Shown here piece after piece: positions 37,101 through 49,600 of a stretch of 64,000 nt of DNA. The notes beneath the pieces are model-generated. The model was not told the origin of the DNA, made no database searches, and worked only from the letters and a program-made list of their open reading frames with translations. Made by a program: the position numbers and the translations under genes. The stretch lies in assembly GCA_032358165.1 (NCBI GenBank), contig JAALGY010000012.1, forward strand, positions 2,108,001 through 2,172,000. The letters are read 5' to 3'. Position 1 is the stretch's first letter. The number at the start of each line of letters is the position of its first letter. The stretch is from Diplosphaera chodatii. Lineage: Eukaryota; Chlorophyta; Trebouxiophyceae; Prasiolales; Stichococcaceae.

Positions 37101-40100
37101 CTGTGCACGTGACAGCTGCACTTCCCACCTGACTGAATGCAAGACCACAAGCTGTGGAGGCTTGGCTGACACGCCGCTCCAGGGTGGCGCGGGCAGCTGC
37201 ACTGCCGTTCCGTCGGAGCGTCGCAGCTGCACATTGCTGCCGCCACCTGCAGCCGCAAAGCATGTTGTCAATCCATCCTGCATTGCAGAAGGTCATGCGC
37301 CACACTCCACACATGCTTTCACACTGTGAGCTACGGCAAGGTGGTACCTGCTGTGCTGGCTGCCCCAGAAGCACTGGCCGCCCCACAGGACGCCAGCGCA
37401 GCAGCCTGCGCATCACTGTCATGCTGCAGCAGCGCCGCCGCTGCCTCAAGCGATGCAGCTGCGAGATCTGCTTCGCTGTCTAGCTGCGGCGGCTGCACGC
37501 ATGGCTGGCGATGCTGCGGCTGCTGGGGTGGTGGCACCATCGCAGCCAGCAGCGCGCACAGGGCATCCAGCAGCAGGGCGCCGCCATGCAGCATGCCAGG
37601 GGCAGTGCCGAGCCGCTGCAGCCGCTCCTGCGTGCATAGCCAGGCTGTCACCAGTGGAAAGCGCATCAGATCCACTCGGTACACGTGGCTGGTGCTGCCA
37701 CTGCATGTTTGGTTGCAGTGTGCACGCGGTGACAGGGCCAACTGTCAAACACCTGGACTGCTGCGATGGCAGAGCACTGTGCGGCTACGACCTCAGGCAG
37801 CCGCTTGTCCCGGGGCGCCCAGGGGTCCAGGTTGGGAGCGGGCACTGGTGAGGCTGCCAGCAGCGTGGCGACCGCCGCCGGCGCCGCAGCCCACAGCTGC
37901 TGCAGCAGCAGCATCTGGCCCGGGGCAGTGCCACTGCTGGTCCCTGACACCTTGGGCGGTTCGACTGCCACCGATGCTCCGCCCTGTAGCGGCAGAGGGG
38001 CTGTGCCGGCTGCCGCCCAGTGCTGCAGCGCATGCGGCGGCAGCAGGCTGCGCCCAAAGTCCGCTGGCGGCTCTGCAGTTGCCGCAGCTGCAGCGCTGGA
38101 CCGGCCAGAGCTGCCGCTGCCTCGGCCTGCAGTGTGAGACGGCTCATGACATGCCACCAGTGACCACGCTCCAGTGCAGCTAATCTCACCGGTCAGGCAC
38201 TACCATGACTGCAGGCAGTCTGCACCGCAAGCTGCACCTGGGCCAGACTGGCGTCCATCGACGGCAGCCCGGGGGGCAGGTATGCCGCCAATGGGCATGG
38301 CGGAGCTGTTGCTGCGGCCCGGGGCACTTGGATCGGCAGCGCTCCCGCCCGACTCCAGTCGCCGCTTCTGCCCGGCCACTGACCTCCTGCAGAAAGCGGT
38401 GCAAACACATGTGGCTGCTGTTGTTACCACCATCCGCAAGTGATTGGGTACAGCCGGCCATGCCACCTGGCAGGAACAGTGATGAGCTGCTGGATAGCTT
38501 AGAAATCTTGTACCTCGCACCGCCCTCCTGGGGCGAGGGCACCCTCGGGCTGAGCTGAGAAGTCGAGGCATCCGCAACGTCACGACCCACAACAGCAACC
38601 GCAAGGCTGCGCCCCGAGCCCGAGCCGCGTTGCTGCTGCGCCGCCTGGAGCTCGCCTTCCAGCTGCCCCTTCGCCTCTGCTGCCTGCACACCACCAGGAC
38701 AAACGCGTATGGTGTCTGTACCCTTAAAGGGATAACACCACGGCATACAGATGGTCTCCAAGCGCTGCAGGTCACACACGGCTTGGGGTGGCACCGGCAG
38801 AAAATCATTGGCTGTGACCGCACCCTGCTAGCCTCCCTGCGGGCAGCCTCAGCCGCCGACTCTGCTTCCTTGAGGCGAGCCGCCTGCTGTTGCGTCCGCC
38901 GCTTGAGCTCAGCCACCTGCGAGCGCATCTCCCAGGTACTTGCTCCATGAGCCATCAGTCTGACATCCAGATGCCACTGCATCATATGCCATGGCGTCCA
39001 CAGTGTGCAGCCTGGTGCCCACCTCCTGCTCCTGGAAGGCCAGGCGCGTCCTCGCAGCGCTGAGTTCCTCCTGCATGTCGGGAGCCTGCAGCGCTGCAAG
39101 CGGTCCGCTAGGTCTGCCCCCTGCATTGACAGCTGCAGCAGCTGCTAAAGGGCCGGGGGCGGTGTTCGCGCCCTGGCGCTGGATGCGCTCCATGCGGCTG
39201 CGCAGCACCGTGTTCGTGCCCTGCTCCGTCACCAGCCTGCGATGACACGAGGCGCCTGAGTCAGTCAGCTTGTACAGGTTGAGTGGTGCGTGCACACGCA
39301 GTGACTGGCTGCTGCACCATCGTAGTGCACATGTGCCATCTTGCCAGCTCCTGTGCACGCGTGTCCTTGGTGTCCTGATCTCGCAGGTGCGCACCGCTCC
39401 TGCGCCTGCTGCAGCTGCAGTCGCAGCTGCGCGACTTCATCCAAGCTGCCTGCCTGCTGTTGCAGCTGCTGTGGCAGCTGAGCGCCACCATGCATCTGAT
39501 GTGCTGGTGGACGGCTGCCCAACGCTGTGAAGCGTAAATAGAATAGATGAAGCTCGGCTCGGCCCTCTGCCGTCAAACAGCCTGCCGATGACGTGCAACA
39601 CAGAGCGGGATTGTATAAGCATGTTATGCTACGCTCACCTCCCTGTGGCTGTGCCGCCCCGCCGTGCTGCAAAGCCGGGTGGGCTTGCTGATGCACGACA
39701 GGCAGCTGGTGATGTTGTGCTGGCAACTGCTGCATATGCTGAACATGTGCCGGCTGCTGCTGCTGCTGGTGCTGCTGCGCAGCCCAATGGCCCTGCTGAG
39801 GTGGCATTGCATGCTGAACTGGAGGGTCAGCAAAGCTGCCGGTTGCCCCTGATGTGTAATGTGCCCTGTTTGGCGACGGCGCCATGGCGAGACCGCGGAC
39901 GCGCTTGCCCTGCGGTGTGCGGCTGGTGTGCTGCCGTCGTGGGGACGCAGCCGTGCCCACTGCTGGTGCATGGTGCTGCCCTGGCGCCGCCGCCTGGTGC
40001 TGCTGCTGCTGTTGCGCCTGATGCGCCTGCGCAGCCCCGGAGAGTGCATGCGGCTGGCCCGCATGCGGCTGTCCACGTGCAAAAGACTGTGCATGCACGC

Positions 40101-40437
40101 CAGCGGGCGCAGCAGCAGCTCCTGGAGAAAGCGGCGGATGGGGACTGACATGTGGCTGCAGCTGCTGCTGATTCTGTGTTGCCTGCGCCAGATGCGGCAG
40201 TTCAAAACATGCACTCAAGGTGGTACTCAGCGTCACAATGCAAGCTTGGGACAGGACTTGCTTGCCTACAGCGCGCAGTTTCGTTTGCATTCTGGCAACA
40301 TATGGCGTAGTTGCAGGAGATTTGCAGATTGCCGCTGCCAGCACCTGCTTCTTCTGTTGATGCTGGGCAACGACTGCATCAAAAGCATCCCAGTCTGCCA
40401 CAAGATCCTCATCGTCATCATCGTCGAACACGCCCAT
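34186..40437 (-). CDS. Coiled-coil and helical-repeat protein, possible ATRIP homologue
   Basis: Large minus-strand gene. Checked 5' exons in phase: 40437-40345, 40182-39639, 39503-39395, 39236-39023, 38916-38824 and 38683-38514. The N-terminus is strongly acidic (MGVFDDDDDEDLVADWDAF). A long Gln/His/Pro-rich disordered region follows, then a coiled coil (DEVAQLRLQLQQAQE; VAELKRRTQQQAARLKEAES). Beyond about 38400 many exons encode Ala/Leu-rich helices (ALCALLAAM; LSVGALQRLAAGSVGERAAV; LLSLLGDDGGIGTEGLAQQL). Near the end come ALDDLTASSQSARQALTVAH and ALEDVRSMARHLQQRLAAH, stopping at 34188-34186. Acidic N-terminus, one coiled coil and a helical C-terminal domain is the layout of ATRIP, partner of the ATR checkpoint kinase, but I see no sequence motif that proves it. 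Exon phases between 38400 and 34300 are only partly resolved. Confidence 0.55.
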
Positions 40438-41093
40438 TGCAGGAAGCAATCCTCAAACACATCAAATTGATGCTAGTCCAAGTTGTGATGCATGCTGATA
40501 AACACCGCAAAGCAATGATCGGCGAACAGAGCCCCCTCTCAAGCCTCGGAACGAGATGATGTTACATGTGAGCGTTGACGAGCATGCGTGCGGAACAGCA
40601 GACGCAAATCTGGGGACCTTGGGCTGTGTTGTGCTGTGCCTGCTGCAAACAAAGAATAGGGTTTTCTGACGAGGCGCGCCACGCACCCGGGACGCAATGT
40701 GCACTTTGGCAGTCTGTCATCACACTTTGTACGCGTTGGCATCACAGACGGCCAATCGTCACAAGTCACGGTGGTGAGATGAAATCGGCAAGTGCTTCGC
40801 GGTTACCTTACTGCACTTGACTGTAAATGTGGTTTGCCTGCGCCAGCACGTCTGCAGAGAGCTGATGCATACGCTCAAAGGCAATATGTAGGAGCCCTGG
40901 AGCACAATCAGGCGACCACGGCCTGGACAGCAGGATACATGTGACCGGACTTCTCATGTGGTAGCGCTTTGCAAGGGCACAGTCGAGCAGCAGTTGCACA
41001 AATTGGCAGTCAGGCACGCCTATCATGCGCCTCAGTAACAGATGGACGTGAGTGTAGCTCGCAAGCAGCGACAGTGGCGGGCGCACAAGCAGC
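40438..41093. promoter_or_regulatory. Divergent region upstream of the GH128 gene
   Basis: About 0.66 kb between the ATG of the minus-strand coiled-coil gene and the ATG of the GH128 gene. Two promoters are expected. No specific motif is assigned and no exon is evident. Confidence 0.4.
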
Positions 41094-42886
41094 ATGGCGC
41101 TGCACATTGCCGCATGGGTTGTCCTGCTGTTGGTGTCTGCCAACACGCTGGTGCTGGAGTACAGCGGCCTGCATGCCTTGAGGTGGTTCGCCTTCGGAAG
41201 CTACCGCAGGCAGTATCGGCAGGGTGCTGCGCCTGCTTCTGACAATGGGACAGCTGCAGCTGAGGTCTCAGCAGCAGCAACAGCAGCAGCGGCGCTCGCA
41301 GCTGGCTACCGGGCGAAGCGGGGCATTGCTTCAGGCCTGGACAGCATCGACGACATCGCAGCGCTGGCACCGGCGATCAGCTGGTACTACGACTGGGGCA
41401 CGCTGCCAGTGAGCTTGAGATTCTCTCAAGAGTGTAGATACCTTTCAGTCACCGCCACCAAGCGAGGACAGGCGCACGTGCTTGATCCATCACGCTATGC
41501 TATCTTCAGCGTACAAACATGCGGCACAATGGATGTGAACAGAGTGTGTGCCTGTTGCAGGACAACGTCACTGGCGAAGTGGCCATGGCGGCCGGCATGG
41601 AGTTTGTACCGATGCAGTGGGGACGGTGGGGCATACAGGGTCTTGATCGCAACTTGGGCTTGCTCTCACCGCGTCCATCTGCATTGCTGGGCTTCAACGA
41701 GCCAACGCACATAGGTCAGGTGCGATGCCCTGCCGGTGTCTATGCATTCTCAGTCAGGCCAGTCAGAGATCCCTGCACAAACGAGACTACACTATGAACC
41801 TGAGCTGCCAGCACCTAGACTAGTGTTTGGTACTGTTTCCCACAGGCAAATATGATGCCTCAGCTGGCTGCAAGCATGTGGCCAGCTTTGGAATTTGCAG
41901 CCGCGAAGTATGGGCTCCGCCTTGGCTCACCCTCTGCAGCCAATTGTGGTGCCGGGTGGGTGGAACACGATGCAGCAGGGTTGTCGTGTGTTGTATGCTG
42001 CAGTGTTGAGATCTGGATACCTGCTGCAAGGCGCCTGGAGGTCCTTACAGAGGTATGGCCTGTGCAGGTGCACCTATAATGACCCTTTCGCATGGTGGCA
42101 GGACTTCTTCAGCAACTGCAGCGCCATGTACACGGGCGGCTGTCGTGTGGACTTCATTGCAATGCACATGTGCGCTTTTGTCTAGGATGCTGCTGTTGCT
42201 GAGCAGTCATGCATGGATGACGCAGCTGGCCTGAGGGGAAAGGCGTCATGCATGTCGCCTTCCACGCAGGTACACTTGCAACTTGCGGGAACTGCAGTGG
42301 AACATCCGGAAGGCTCACCTCTTGTTTGGGCGGCCCATCTGGGTGACAGAATTCAATTGTCCAAATGCTGGAGGTCCAGTGGCCCGGCAGGTCAGTGCAG
42401 GTCGTCGGTAGTGCACGCCAAATCGCAACTCTGGAGCTGGTGCTGTCGAGACCGATCAAGGCAATGCAGCACGCAACTGCTTCTGCACATGCTGCAGCAG
42501 CTGCTGACGGTGTTGCAGGTGCAGTACACGAGGAAGGCTTTAGCATACCTGAACAATGAGCCAGCAGTGGAGCGCTACTCCTGGTTTACAAGCCGGGGGT
42601 ATGGGGTGAGCGTGCATGCAAGGGTCGCATGGCGCATGTACCTATGTGCGCACGTGATGCTTCCTGCCGTTGTGCTTTTGTTGGCACCGGATGTTGCCCT
42701 GTGATGCAAATGATGCATAGTGGCTCGCTGAACAGTCAGAGTTTGTTGCCTCAGGGAAGCGACCCGACGATGAGTCTCCTGGGCAATGGCAACTCAAACC
42801 TGACGTGGCTGGGCAAGGTGTACACCAATGACTCTAGCTCGGCACCGGTGGCAGCTCTGCCATCACAGACGAAGTCACACGTCTAG
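41094..42886 (+). CDS. GH128 (Asl1-like) beta-1,3-glucanase, signal-anchored
   Basis: Glycoside hydrolase of the Asl1/GH128 type, expected to cut beta-1,3-glucan in the wall or in storage glucan. Seven phase-checked exons: 41094-41408, 41561-41719, 41846-41955, 42068-42169, 42270-42390, 42519-42605 and 42755-42886, 341 residues. The N-terminus MALHIAAWVVLLLVSANTLV is a signal peptide or signal anchor; an Ala-rich linker follows. Catalytic-domain landmarks are in order: KRGIASG, ISWYYDWGT, FVPMQWG, ALLGFNEPTHIGQANM (acid/base Glu in NEP), AANCGAG, DPFAWWQDFF, VDFIAMHMYTCN and IWVTEFNC (nucleophile Glu). The C-terminal exon closes the domain with NGNSNLTWLGKVY. Both catalytic Glu are intact, so it should be active. 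Confidence 0.88.
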
Positions 42887-43384
42887 AGCGAGAACGCAGT
42901 CGTGTCGCCGCACACTGTGAACATGCACCAAACACTCTTTGTATTCAAACTACTGACATGCTATACGCTGCTATTAGCGGCTGCTGTCTTGATTTGGCTA
43001 GCCATTGACTGGTCAATGGTCCTATCTGGCACGAAGAATTTAGGTTTGCCGCGTGCGGAACATTCATGTACTGTTGCAGCTTGCGTGCGCAGCTCCTCCA
43101 CTATTGCAGCTGGTGTGCGGGCTGAACTATTGCAGTTTGCGTGATGACACCTATAAGTGGACGTTGCTCATGCTCGCCTCTTCCTATTGCAGCTCCAGAA
43201 TGCAGTATGGACTGATGAGCTTTTTGGAAACCCTACATGTGTAACAAGGATTAACTGGCGGAGAGTCCAAGGCAGGTCCCAGGCTCCCGTCCGCAAGGAC
43301 TTGTGCCCTCGGGCACTACTATGGCTTTTCCTTCCCTCAGAAGAGGAGTCCGTCCACGTGTAACTGGTTAGTTCGCAAGCCATC
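42887..43384. other. Intergenic region between tandem genes
   Basis: Holds the GH128 3' UTR and the promoter of the next gene. Slightly AT-richer. It contains three loose copies of a phrase like attgcagct..gtgcg around 43071-43143, but no exon was recognised. Confidence 0.4.
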
Positions 43385-45640
43385 ATGATGTCAGCTGCAA
43401 GGAAGGTTTTGCTGCTGTTGCCGTTCTTTGTGGCGGGCTTCCTGGCAGGATTTTTCAACATCCAGCCGCTGCTCTTGCTTTCGTCTGTCGCCGAACGTTT
43501 CGTTACCCACTCAGGCCTGATGGTGGAGCACCCGCAGACACAGACAGTGGATTTGCGTCTCGCTGCACCACGCCTGCAGGTTGGGACCATCTGTAACGTC
43601 TGCCACATGGTGCTGCCCCAACGCTGCCACAGCAAACCCTAACATCTGCACATGATATGCTGTGGCCCTGCTCAACAGGCCCTTGTGCACCCTATGCCAG
43701 CGGCTAGTGAGGCGGCCTCGGGTGCCGGACAGTCGTTGCTGCTGTCAGACCAGCAGCGGGCGGTCCAGGCCCACCCTGTGGCGCTTGCGCCGCTGCCGCT
43801 GCCTGGTCAGCAGCCCTGCGGCGCGCTGACAGAATGGGTGCGACCTTCTGATCCAAATGGTGGAAGAGTTGAAGCCCTGCCCTCCAGAGTGTGAGCGTGA
43901 ACATCGCCTTTGCATCGACTGACAAGACATGGTCATCCTTCTTGCAAAGGTGACGCCACTGTGTGTGGAGGCGCTAAAGTTTTCGAAGCCGCTGCACAGC
44001 GGGCGCTGGCTGCATGGGCAGTGCTGCCGCGGGGTGGCGCTGATGTCATCGCAGGGCTGCTTCTGGTGCGGGCCACTTGCGTGCTATGTTGACACGCCGG
44101 ATGGCTCCTGTTTAACTGTCCATACTGCACCAAGATGCTTCAAGCATGGGTGTGAGGACACCAGTGTCGTGCAGCGCGATTGGGCAGGGGCGGTCTGCCT
44201 ACTATGCCAAGCTTGACGCCGCAGATGACTCATATTACCAGGTGCGTGCACATGGCCTGCCTCACAGGGCATGGCATCAGATGTGTCCAGTCGTGCGTCT
44301 GGCAGTGTGAAGATGATCTGAAGAGCCTGAGCCTGGCTGTGCTTTCACACAGTGCCCGCTGCTGGGCTCCGCTGCCGGGCACCCGGCAATGCAGTGCGAC
44401 TCATCTGGCCAACTGGTCAAGCCACAGGTGTCACACCCATAGCACATACAGTGGCCTCTCCTGTTGCTGCACTGTCTTGAGTGTGTATGCTGCATGAAGG
44501 CGCAACGCGGCAACAAGATGTTGCACTCGGACGGACCAATGTACAGCCAGAGCCCTTATGTGGTCTCCTACCTCTTCGACGTGCAGGCTGGCAGCACTGC
44601 AGGCTGGCCCACAACGACACTGCCATCGGGAGAGCGTCATGTCAGCGCCGCAGCTGATATTGTTGCTTTCGAGGCACATCAGCAAAGGGCAGCCGCCCTG
44701 GGGAGGCAGGTCCAGCGGCCGCAGGTCCAGCAGCCGCGGCCTTTCCATCCTTTGTACCCGCAGCCAAAGGAGGGCACCTTCCCAGAGTTGATGCCGCTCA
44801 GCTCAGCACGCTCAGATGTGGAGTGCCACCGCAAGGCCACCAAGTCAGCAGCATCCATGGCAGCCCTGCGCGGCATATCACCACGGGAGTCATCTGCAAC
44901 ACCAGACGACAGCAGGACCTCCCCTGTGGCGGCACTGGTATGCTGTCATGTTGTCCACTATGCTGTTCTTTGACATCCAGCAACTGTGGCAGCTTCTGCC
45001 GACAGCAGTCAACGCCCGTGCAAAAAATGCGCAAGGCTGAGGGCAGGCACTGTTACTGCAGGATGACCTGCGCTTCATGGTCTGGCGCCTCGCCAACAAC
45101 CTGCCGGCAGATGCCCTGTTGCTGCAGCGACGCGACAAGCAGCCAGTGCCCGAGGCACAGCTGCTGCAGCACGCCGCTGATCGCGCAAATGCTGGCAACA
45201 GCACCAGTCGCAGTCACAATTCCAACACTGCCAGAATGCTCACACCTCGCGGTGCGGCCAGCAAAGTAAAAGATGAGGCTCAGCTGATCCACGCGGCTGC
45301 AGCCAATGCAGCAGCCACTGCAACAGCTGCTGCATATAGGCGCCAGACACCTGTATCATGTTATCATGACAATGATGATAACCCGCACCCTGCGCTGCGC
45401 CACTCTGCTGCCCAAAACCTTGCTTGGATCCGTCAGCTGCAAGCTGCTGCAACTGGCCGCACCTGGAGCACAGTCGACCGGCTGGCAGCGGCGCTGTGCC
45501 ACACCAGCTGTGCAGGAGCCGCCAGCAGCACTGACGCCTGCCGGCCCACCGCCGTCGCCGCAGTGTTCGCGGTGCAGCTGATAATGCTGTGCGCTGAGGT
45601 TGGGATAATTCTTGCATCGTGCTATGCTGAGCATGCATGA
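43385..45640 (+). CDS. Membrane-anchored protein of unknown family, type II topology
   Basis: The first exon (43385-43579) starts MMSAARKVLLLLPFFVAGFL, an uncleaved signal anchor near the N-terminus with a basic residue before it, as in Golgi enzymes. Next come exon 43679-43837 (Ala/Pro/Gln stem-like region), 43888-43949 (VNIAFASTDKTWSSFLQ), an exon 44188-44241 (GRSAYYAKLDAADDSYYQ), an exon ending at 44937 (begins about 44500; LHSDGPMYSQSPYVVSYLFD) and the last exon 45062-45640 (DDLRFMVWRLANNLPADALL, then low-complexity Ala and a final hydrophobic stretch). The YYAKLDA-DDSYY and GPMYSQSPYVVS phrases are faintly like the DxD and GGGY..S regions of GT31 glycosyltransferases, but this is not enough for a call. 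Coding between 43950 and 44187 is unresolved. Confidence 0.5.
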
Positions 45641-46620
45641 GGCCACATCTCCCATATCCACTGCACCTCACTCAGGTGTCATGACACTGCTGCATCTGCT
45701 GCCTCCTGGCAGCCGTACTGTTGTTTGAGCCATCAAACCCATATGTGGCATCTGCATGCAGGGGTGGTTGCTGATCTGGATGCTGAACGTCGTGCGGCGC
45801 CAGTGGGGCCACACGCACTCCCGTCCGGCTGCCTCTGTCCACAAGCGGGTCATGTGTCATGCAGCTGCAGAAGGTGGTCAGGTGCGACGTGAGCGTACTG
45901 CTGGTCTGTTGCATGAGGTGTGACTGCTGCTGAGTTCGAGCTCTGAACTTTGTGAACAACACGGGCCCTGCTTCATGATGGATTTCGTGTTTCTGGCACT
46001 TCCATCTTGCAATGACACAGCTTGCTGTAATATCGCGCAGATGCTGGAACAGCCACTGCTAGCGCTGGGCAAGTAAATAAAGCCAAACCGGCGTGATCTA
46101 AGCTTGCATGCCTGATACCACATACATCTAAAACCATCGGATCAAGCACAGGTGGCTAACACCATCCACGTGTTCAGCTTTCGTGTTTGCCTTAGCATGC
46201 GTGGATGGCCGTGCGATGCGCACGCATGTTTGATGGTGTTACGTTAGCAAGGATCATGGTGTGCTTCGGAAGTACGTGACAACCTTGCGAACCATGTGGC
46301 TATGGATTGCTGGATGCACATCATGGGATGCGTTTCAAGAGTCGACTCAGCATCCAGGATCAGGGTGTAAGTGTCTTCTGTCATCTACTAGCACCCTCGC
46401 TGCCTTTGGTTAGTCAGGATCTGCTCCATATCGCCATCTGTCTGGGACGGCTCGACCAGGGTTTTGCTGGCAACATCTCGCGGCTGCTGCAGATCAGCCT
46501 TGACCGGAATAGCACTGCCAACCAGACATTGCCGACACAGTCACAACTGAGAGGTATATGGCAATCATTTGATCTGCTGGCCGGCCACCAAGCAGCATTG
46601 GGAGCTGCGGCATCGGAAGG
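45641..46620. other. Intergenic region with an inverted-repeat element
   Basis: About 1 kb before the surface-protein gene. It includes the inverted repeat at 46154-46248. A 125-codon plus-strand frame at 46307-46684 overlaps the signal-peptide exon in another frame and has no recognisable domain; it is probably the 5' UTR of that gene. Confidence 0.4.
46154..46248. repeat. Nested inverted repeat, 95 bp
   Basis: The outer arms gctaacaccatc (46154-46165) and gatggtgttacgttagc (46232-46248) pair except for a 5-base insertion in the right arm. Inside them catgcgtg (46197-46204) and cacgcatg (46221-46228) form a second, perfect 8-bp stem. The whole could fold as one long hairpin; it is intergenic. 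Confidence 0.7.
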
Positions 46621-49600
46621 ATGGGAACTCGACACCCCGCGAGCATCGCGGTGGTGGTCGCCTTGCTGCTATCGATCAGTTTAGCTGGCGCATCCACACG
46701 TAGATCAGGTGACGGTTACAGATTGAGGCCATTATATGAAGTCTCGCGCCGATGTGATGTCGTTCGATTGCCTCCTGCTAGCCATGTCAAGACTGGATCA
46801 ACACCGTGCAAATTCGATTGTGACCAGCGCGGTGCAAATGCAGCATGTCAAAACACATTTGATCACATGATATGACCTTTGAAGCACACTACAGCCATCC
46901 ATGTTCGCCATACACGGTGTGGTTGTTCGGAACGAGCAACACACGTGAAAGGTCCTTTTGGCAGCTGCACTGGACATGCAGAATTGCCAACACTTGCCAC
47001 CTTCAGCACATGAAATTGTGATACAATACCGGCTACTCTCCTCTCGCCGGAGTCAGTGATGTAAACCGCGCCATCAGGACAGCTCGCACCCTCGCTGATG
47101 GTGCCACATGTGACTTGCTCACCCCATTGCACAAGCCTGCACAGGAGGGAGTGAATTCAATATCAGCCATGACGCTCGCAGATTTGTGTGCAGGGGAGCC
47201 TTTGGCAGACACTGCAGTCCTACAGCAGCGCCGGCACCTACAGCAGTTCCTGCTGCCGCTTGGAATAGCGACAGCGGCGCCAGTGGCGGCAGCCACCATC
47301 GAGTCCACACCAGGTGATGAGCCGCCATCGCCACCACCAGAGGGCGATCCAGCACTGGAGTCTCCACCACCAGAGGGCGATCCAGCACTGGAGTCTCCAC
47401 CACCAGAGGTTGATCCAGCACTGGAGTCTCCGCCACCAGAGGGCGAGCCAGCATTGGAGTCCCCACCGCCAGAGGGCGAGCCAGCGCTGGAGTCCCCGCC
47501 GCCGCCAGAGAGCGACCCTGTCATCGCATCACCTCCGCCCGATGCAGTCATCTCAGCCGACCCTTCGCCTCCACCATTCGTAGAGGAGACACCTTCGCCA
47601 CCGCCGCCGCCGCCGCCGCCGGTGGTTGTCCCAGCATTGTCGCCACCACCTGAAGCGGTTGTCCCAGCGACATCGCCACCACCGTCGTCGGTGCCAGCAC
47701 CTCCTCCACCGCCGCCATCTCCACCACTGCCATCTCCACCTCCAGTCCCACCCTCCCCGCCGCCATCTCCCCCAATGCCGCCCACAGTACCTCCCTCTCC
47801 CCCACCAGGCCCGCCGCCCAGCCCCCCACCCAATCCCCCGCCCAGCCCACCGCCCAGCCCTCCGCCTGTACCGCCTTCCCCCAAGAGAGTGCCACCAAGA
47901 CTTGCATCAAAGCCAAGTCCGCTGGGTCGGGGCTGCCTGTTGCTTTGCAGTCTCCGCTCATCCGGACTCATTAAACACCCACCAACCATATGTCTGTTGT
48001 GGCTCATACGCAGGCCATCGCCACCCAGCCCCCCACCGCGTCCACCGCCCAAGCCGCCGCGGCCGCCTCCCCCCAGCCCGCCCTCCCCACCGCCCAGCCC
48101 ACCGCCCAGCCCTCCGCCCAAGCCACCTCCGCCCAGCCCGCCACCCAGCCCACCTCCCAGTCCCCCGCCCCCGCCTCCGCCGCCTCCTGGCGCCCTCTGC
48201 CGTGGCAAAGCCTACGACGGCTATCTGGACCACTGCACGGCAAGCTACCTCCTGTGCCGTTGCTGTTGCGTTCAAGGTGACACGTGCTTTCCAGCACCAC
48301 AAGGTGGTTCAACCCCTGGTCCTGGGGGGATTTTCACTAGCAATGTCCTTCAGCGCCTGTGCCCGTACGCTGCAGGTCGGCTTCCAGCCTGTTGAGGACG
48401 GCACGCCGCCCATATTCACCACGCTGACGTCGAACGGCGCAGTGTTCCTATTCCAGCTGACTGGTGTCGCCACTGACGGCGACATCATCTTCCTCACTCC
48501 GGCTGAGCGCGATGGCACTGCCGACACTGTGCGGAGCATTGAATGTCGCAGTAGCATGTATGGAATTGACAAATTGCAGCTGTGCAGTACAGATCATAGT
48601 AGGTCTATACACAGTATATATATCACAGGCAGCGCACTGCGGCCACATGTCTCTGCATATCCCACTTCAGGTGCAGCCTGCAGAGAACCCTACCGCTGGT
48701 CGCTTCACCATGCAGGTGTTCACTGATGTGAGTGGCAATGCCAACGCCTGCCATGACATCAACACGGGCCTGCGGTTCTACCTGCCGCTGTCCACGCCGG
48801 CTCGCAACTGCGCCACCGACAACGATCCAGTCATCATCAGCCCACTGTCAACACTGCTGGTGAGATGCGACAAGAGAGCTCACATTGGTCCACGTCCTTT
48901 GTCCCTGGTGCTGTGCATGTCGTATGCAAGTGAAATCAATGTTATGAGCAAACAGGAGACGATGCAGGGTCACCTGGTGCTTTCTTCTGCTGTAGGTGGC
49001 AGCCGAGCAAGCTGGTGCGGGCCTGACTGACGGCAATGGCGACCCTGTTGCACAAGTTTCAGAGCAGGTATGGCATATCACACGGCACTATTTCCTGCAC
49101 TACACTATGGCGCTTCAGCGTGACTCGATATTCCACACTGTGCATATGACATGCATCTGCAGGTCACCACCAGATGCAGCTAACTTGATCGTGTGCATGC
49201 TCATCTGACCTGGTCACCTCGAGGGCATGAGTACCGATGCATGTGAAGGCTGCTGATGTGCTCCATCTCGCAGGAAATCAAGGATGCACTGGGCATTGGC
49301 GGTAGCGGCATCAGCATCGGCAAGTACGACTCTTTGGCTGCGGCTCGTGCAGAGAACACCCCGGTACGGTTCACACGGCAGACCAAAGCCGTATGCAGAT
49401 TGTATGTGGGTCACAAGGAGCTTGACGTTCCGATGCCTCAGCCCCATTGTCGCTTCATGACCTGTATGAAGTGATCACTGCATGTGTGTCAAAGGGCTAA
49501 AGTGCGGTTGCAGGGCACGGGCCTGGCGGTGTACACAGCAGAGACCGCGCTGCGGAACTACCTCACCACGGGTGGCTCGCTGTTCAGCGCCCCCGGGGAG

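Noticed and set aside
47033..48208. 391-codon Gly-rich frame on the minus strand (GGGLGGG repeats)
   Set aside because: Antisense of the Pro-rich coding exon of the surface-protein gene. Pro codons read backwards give Gly, and the plus frame has signal peptide, domains and splice sites.
47626..48726. 366-codon plus-strand frame rich in His/Arg/Pro
   Set aside because: A +1 shadow of the SPPP exon. It ignores the intron that restores the DGYL module.
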